Shown one piece after another: positions 58,736 to 64,000 of a stretch of 64,000 nt of DNA. A program made the translations under genes and the position numbers. The notes below the pieces were generated by a model, which searched no databases, had not been told where the DNA came from, and saw only the letters and a list, made by a program, of their open reading frames with translations. Numbering within the stretch: the stretch's first letter is position 1; each line of letters starts with the position of its first letter. The stretch comes from Oasisia sp. SBJ-2009 (Eukaryota; Annelida; Polychaeta; Sabellida; Siboglinidae), in the NCBI GenBank assembly GCA_964017155.1, contig OZ024854.1, positions 55,433,941-55,497,940 of the forward strand, read 5' to 3'.

Positions 58736-61700
58736 CATGGATATTAGCACGGATACCTTTTAAAAGTACATTTGCATAGCAGTTTTATCCCTGCCTCTCC
58801 ATCTGATGTGTTAGTAGTATTTGCTGTTGATGTTTATATAGTACATTTTAATATGGATTATGATACCATTAATTTATTATGGTTTGTTAACTGATGTTGA
58901 GTTGATTAGCTCATCAGGTCATGTATCGGAAGTTGGTGTCTATGTCATATGTGCATATACAGCAACAATATTTCATTAGGTGTTGGGGTGCCGTAGCCAT
59001 TTAAATACTGTTAGTAGACCATTGTCAGGGGTTTAGTACAATGTTTACATTGTACAATAGTTTGTTGGATGGTCGTGTGTCCTAACCTTTCGGTTTGTAC
59101 ATGTATGTGTATAGCTAATCAACTTTGTAAGTACTCCCGTGTTATGGCACTCATAGTCAGTTGCAATTGTCACTCCCATATATTCCATGCCACTTCAGTA
59201 ACTTGAAAGACAAACCTGATGTGCTTGAAGACTTCGTAGAGGTGACGCCGTTGCCCGTGGTTGCTGTAACATACATATTCTACTCAGGTTTTGCTGTGGT
59301 ATTGCAACTGCTAGAACTTCTGACTAACACCCGAACTAGACGCTACCGGATCTATACAAAAATGCCATACATCGAGCAGGAACAAATACACTGTTATGTT
59401 TTACACCCATTAATAATAAATGAATATAACAATTCAAAACAACAGCGAATTATTTGACGAAAGCACAGCAGAAACATACATAGACAAATCAAACCGAAGC
59501 ATAATGCGGCGTTTGCAGAGATAAATCAACCATCGACATACACTTCTCCTGCCACAAATGCAAAGAGCTGCCGTGTCATGCACTGCATTGTCTTTACTGA
59601 TCGACAAAATCGTTTGATTTTGCTAAAAGGAGCGGCGTTATCAAACCTTTTGAAAAGACAATGTGTCCGCCGAAACTAGAGAACATGGCAACACCTTTCT
59701 TCGACAACATGGTAGCCATTGTATAGTAACAAGAAACAGCTTCGAAACCTTTCCCCGTCATGAGCAGGGTAGACAGGAATGACAGACTACTCAGTACACG
59801 AACACCTATGCTCTGAAACAACTCGGCCCAAGCCAAGATGTCTCGATACAACTCGGCCCCCTTGTGAATCATTTTTTCAAAGGTACTTTCGCACTTTCAG
59901 AGTATCTTTTCAATATGGACTCTACAGTACTGCCAGAAAGTAACTGGTACAATTACTTTGAAATTCAATTTTTACATTACTGTCTAGCTGTTAGGCAACA
60001 GCACTCCCAAATATAGCGTTCTGTAAGAAGCATGATACATGAATAACCATCTATAGGGCAACATATTTAATTTGATTAACAATTGGGAGCAATTGTATCA
60101 GCCAACCCTGTCTAAATAAATAAGATTGAGATCGCATATTTTTCAGTTGACCCTTCCTTTATGCTAACAATGATGCGCCTACATTTCACTCTTAAAAATC
60201 CTCCAGTAATGAGAGACATATGTGCTGTTGCCTAAAACAGGGTTAGCCACAAGCATTAAGGTAAACACAACTGCACCATACTATGTAACTAATGTTCTGT
60301 ACAATGAGAAGTTATATACATGTCGTTTCCATGGCTTTGCCTCACGAAAGCGTATACACGGCAGGCAAGTTCTGCCATACTGGGGCTGGTGAAGGTCTGT
60401 TCCGTGGTTGGCGCAGACGGATCCTAGATATTCCGCCTTCTCGTGTTTTCTTCAATGCTGGCCTATGCCCGAAGTAGGAGGTGACTTTGTGGACCACCTT
60501 TTCACGCCACGCCTTTTCACGTTTGCCTTATCCACTGGTGGTAGTCGACATTGCTCGTGGTGAGGGAAGTTTTAAATGATTTTGTTCAGTGTCGTGGTAG
60601 GCATTCTCCGTATAATCCGCTAATTGGCAGTAATGGTTATGTGATTATTCTTCTTTTCAGGAGATGTGCCAGCGGGTCCAGGTCAACCAGCCGCCGGATA
60701 TTTCGTTTTAATTCAGTGTGCTAAACTGATATGAAGGCATGCAGCCTCGAAACAAGCAACAGCTACCACACTCTGCACGTGGCACCATCAGCGGGTATGG
60801 AGGGAACCAGCGAGGAGAGCCTGAGCGTTGATTAGACGCAGAAGATAACGACAACGAAGGGATCGTTGGACCAGGGCATAATGTTTGCAGTCGACGTGTA
60901 GAAGTATGTAGAATTGAAGAGGATAAGTCGACGAAGCTGACGCAACATACTAAATTTACATGCTCTTGTTTTTTTGCCCAAAATAAATGAGTTCATCATT
61001 ATAATTGTTATAAAATTATGGAAGTAAATCATACCTTTTGTGGTTGATGCAGCGGTAGACGTCGTAGCGAGCTCAGATAACACTGTAACACGGAAGACTG
61101 TTATGGAGCCTTACTGGCAATAACAGGTGAACACTCACATTTTGCTCTTTTCTTACAATTGCCATAATTATGACAAAGAACCGTACTATACGGCATCAAC
61201 ACTGCACACACAAGCCAGCCAATCAAAGATATTTACGGGTCGTATACTTAATAATAAATGACAAAAACATTAAACAATAATAACGAATCATTTGAAGAAA
61301 GAAGCCAGCAGCTTCATTAGCATCATTACACAATAAACTTCACCAATATATCAGGCACCGCAATAACTACAACAAATTAAATTACAAACAAAATATATTA
61401 ATCTCTTACCTGCCAAAATGTACTAATTCTGTATTTGCGTGTTGTGCATATATATTTTTGTTATATCAGGAACCACCGGTAGGTGGCTTCATTTTAAGGT
61501 TGCCTGAAGATCTACGGTTAGACTCTATAGTTTTCCACAATACCACTGAGATAAAACATAAATAAAATATGCAGCATTCTATTAAGTAAGGTAATGTTAT
61601 ATTATGTGATTGGTCCCATGACTGACAAATGTATCAGTGTAATATAGTGTAGGGGACATATCATACATGATGAATATTAATGACAATAGCGTTGACCGTG

Positions 61701-61780
61701 TTTATGATAATAGGTACGACTGCAAACTGCAAAAGTACCGAAAAGCGAATAGTAGTATAGTAGGATCCTATCAAGGCATG
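58736..61780. other. No gene recognised
   Basis: About 3 kb with short ORFs only. The longest (59161-59457 +, 59594-59872 -, 60832-61083 -) have no family signature. Confidence 0.4.
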
Positions 61781-61789
61781 CTTGCAGCG

Positions 61790-62060
61790 GAGCGTGGCGG
61801 GTGGAAGGTGGAATTCCTCCGGTCAAGTGGCGCCACCTGGCGGATAGGTCGTGTACCGGTGGTGCCCCCAGGTGGATAGGTCGTGTACTAGTTGCGCCCT
61901 CTTAAAGTCAAATCACGAACTAGTGGTGTTCAAATTCGTGCGTCTTATTTTTTAAAGGCGCCCTCTGGCGGATATGTCGTGTATTAGTGTCGCCCCCGTA
62001 CGGACAAGTCACGAACTTGTACTGTCGAAATTCGTGTGTCTTATTTTTTAAAGGCCGATA
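61790..62060. repeat. Diverged tandem repeat, ~107-bp period
   Basis: Two main copies share AAGTCAmATCACGAACT, AAATTCGTGyGTCTTATTTT, TTAAAGG and a GGATAkGTCGTGTAyTAG-GGCGCC segment. Partial copies lie on either side (61840-61890, 62060-62130). Confidence 0.7.
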
Positions 62061-62226
62061 GATCGTGCACTAGTGGCGCCCCATTACGTCACAATGATGT
62101 TACGGGTCATGTAGCACCCCCTCGCGGATAGATGGCGAACTACAAACTAGGTGAAAGAACAGGTGGAGTCATCTGACGGATACGTATTCGACTAATCGGT
62201 CACGTAACTTAATATTACAGCCGGCA

Positions 62227-62231
<5 letters not shown>

Positions 62232-62262
<31 letters not shown>

Positions 62263-62386
62263 TGTTTGTGTTTGTGTTTGTGTTTGTGTTTGTGTTTGTG
62301 TTTGTGTTTGTGTTTGTGTTTGTGTTTGTGTTTGTGTTTGTGTTTGTGTTTGTGTTTGTGTTTGTGTTTGTGTTTGTGTTTGTGTT

Positions 62387-62477
<91 letters not shown>

Positions 62478-62600
62478 GTTTGTGTGTGTGAGAGGGAGAG
62501 AATGTGTGTGTGTGAGTGTCCGTGTGTATTCGCGTGTGTCCGTATATGTTCGCATGTGTTCGCACGTTTCCGTAAGTGTGTGTTCGCGTGTGTCCGTGTG
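62232..62600. repeat. (TGTGTT)n and GT-rich compound array
   Basis: A short (TG)n, then about 22 TGTGTT units (62259-62390), (GT)n with a GAGAGA break, (TGTATG)n, then degenerate GTGT/TTCG words. ORFs are artefacts. Confidence 0.95.
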
Positions 62601-62604
62601 TGCT

Positions 62605-63375
62605 AATTTCGTTTCATTTCACCGCCATGACTTTGTCAAGTTTTTTCATATTTTACTAAGCCGGTGCACCAACTTTGTATCATTTCACAACTTTTTCAGC
62701 GTTTCACCGCCATCACTTTGTCAATTTCACTTATTTTTAGGGTTTACATGCCATAACTTTGTCAAGTTTGTCATATTTTACTCACACGGTGCGCCAACTT
62801 TGTACCATTTCACATATTTTTAGGGTTTCACCGCCATGACTTTGTCAATTTCATGTATTTTTAGTGTTTACATACTATGACTTGTCTTTGCGCAATCCAT
62901 ACACACGAGACTAGGACAGTTTTATGTCACGCGCAGACCATAACTTCCGTTAAAATGACGCTTCCTACCACGTGCAAAACACAACTTCCGTAAAAATGTC
63001 GGGTCACATCAGGACCATAACACAGTTTCTTGCCAAATTACACATTCAATCATAGTGATAACGTTAAAAACTAGTGCCATTTAAAGTGTCCACGCTATAA
63101 CCTGCCAACTTTTCTTTTTTCACTGAGCCAGTGTGCTCACCTCGTTCCATTTCGTAACGTTTCACCGTTTCAAATTTAACTAAGTTATTCTTGTAACTTG
63201 TAGTAAAATAGTATATTTTTCTATTCTACGCCATAACTTTGTCATGTTTTTCATATTTTACTAACTCGGTGTGCCAACTGTGTACCATTTTACAACTTAT
63301 TTTCATCGTTTCACTGCCATCACTTTGTCAATTTTCGTGTTTTTAGTGTTTACATGCCATAACTTTATGTTTATA
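62605..63375. repeat. Diverged minisatellite, ~128-bp units
   Basis: Units contain CCATgACTTTGTCAAgTT, TTCATATTTTACTmA, CGGTGyrCCAACTtTGTA, CATTTCACA and TTTTAGkGTTtaCATGCCAT. Copies start near 62625, 62753 and 63229 with partial copies between. A related smaller repeat (ACAAGTTATGTTtAtAAAAC) follows at 63370-63485. Confidence 0.75.
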
Positions 63376-63559
63376 AGACAAGTTATGTTAAAAAACAAAA
63401 TACAAAACAAAAGTTTACAAACACGTTATGTTTACAAAACAAAACTAAAGGTTACATACAAGTTATGTTTATAAAACAAGTTATGCTCCACTGCAATCAT
63501 GCCTTGATAGGATCCTACTTTACTACTGCGAATATATACAATAATTTTTTTTTACGCGC

Positions 63560-63563
<4 letters not shown>

Positions 63564-63650
<87 letters not shown>
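63564..63650. repeat. (TA)n microsatellite
   Basis: About 43 uninterrupted TA units. Confidence 0.97.
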
Positions 63651-63654
<4 letters not shown>

Positions 63655-64000
63655 GTCATTCTACTTCGACGTTGCTATGTTTCACCCGGATAAGCTCGAT
63701 ACATTTGTGTACCTTTTGTAACTGCCATTGAAGCTATCGTCATCGTATTTGTTTAAACGATCGTGATGACTAATACTCACATTTTACTATTAGGGTTCCT
63801 GTCTGGAAAGTGAACGTCGGATCAGCATCCCATCCACACAGATATGCCTTTCGTGTCGTATCGTTGAGTTTGAAAGTCGCCAGTATTGTTACGGAATAGA
63901 TGGCTGACCCTGAAAAAGACATGAGTTAGTGAACGACTGATCGACCGACATCAATGCAACGAATGAACTGCCACAAACCTCGACTCTAAAAGGATCGACA
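63651..64000. other. No gene recognised
   Basis: The final 350 bases show no coding or repeat signature. Confidence 0.4.

Overview
This window looks like intergenic or accessory DNA from an animal, most likely a marine invertebrate. I cannot place it below that level. The reasons are A+T-rich spacer sequence, several APE-type LINEs, a tyrosine-recombinase (Ngaro/PAT-like) retroelement, DNA-transposon relics, and an unusually heavy load of simple and higher-order tandem repeats. No complete host gene is recognisable. The only host-gene candidate is one short, acidic, possible last exon at 48027-48138 (-).

Layout. 368-7330: a nearly intact, young Ngaro/PAT-like retroelement on the minus strand (gag, RT-RNase H, tyrosine recombinase, split direct repeats), inserted into a LINE remnant that resumes at 7331-7985. 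7985-17350: a degenerate GT-rich array interrupted by a ~6.3-kb terminal-inverted-repeat element (10171-16505). That element carries GACGTC-rich arrays just inside both ends (82/90-bp monomers on the left, 107-bp on the right) and a GTGTGC hexamer array. 18330-21935: a decayed LINE ending in a TAAG-type tail, then an internally deleted relic of a large uncharacterised transposon protein (copy C). 21936-28480 holds no recognisable gene. 28577-31560: another decayed LINE (-). 32105-32776: a TTCTC array. 34920-39395: small LINE tails and transposon-end-like sequence. 39566-44027: an almost full-length pseudogene of the uncharacterised protein (copy A). 44085-46905: a CR1/jockey-like LINE broken by an insertion and ending in compound GTCGC/CATCGCC/GGAC/GGGC arrays. 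48341-50361: a second GTGTGC array of about 2 kb. 51830-55825: a DNA transposon with ~250-bp terminal inverted repeats, carrying copy B of the same uncharacterised protein and a ~520-bp foldback. 56-64 kb: microsatellites, minisatellites, a transposase-like relic and an RNase H scrap.

Main point. Copies A, B and C belong to one family. Copy B sits between long terminal inverted repeats, which marks the family as a DNA transposon. The C-terminal half of the protein shows the ordered signature of a FEN1/XPG-like 5' nuclease (first Asp, a V-x-D segment followed by basic residues, E-A-D, D-x-D, then a G-C-D...G-K-K-T-A helix-hairpin-helix-like element), followed by a Cys-rich tail. A transposon coding for a structure-specific-nuclease-like protein is the best candidate here for an undescribed system. 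All three copies are dead, so a functional test needs intact relatives elsewhere.
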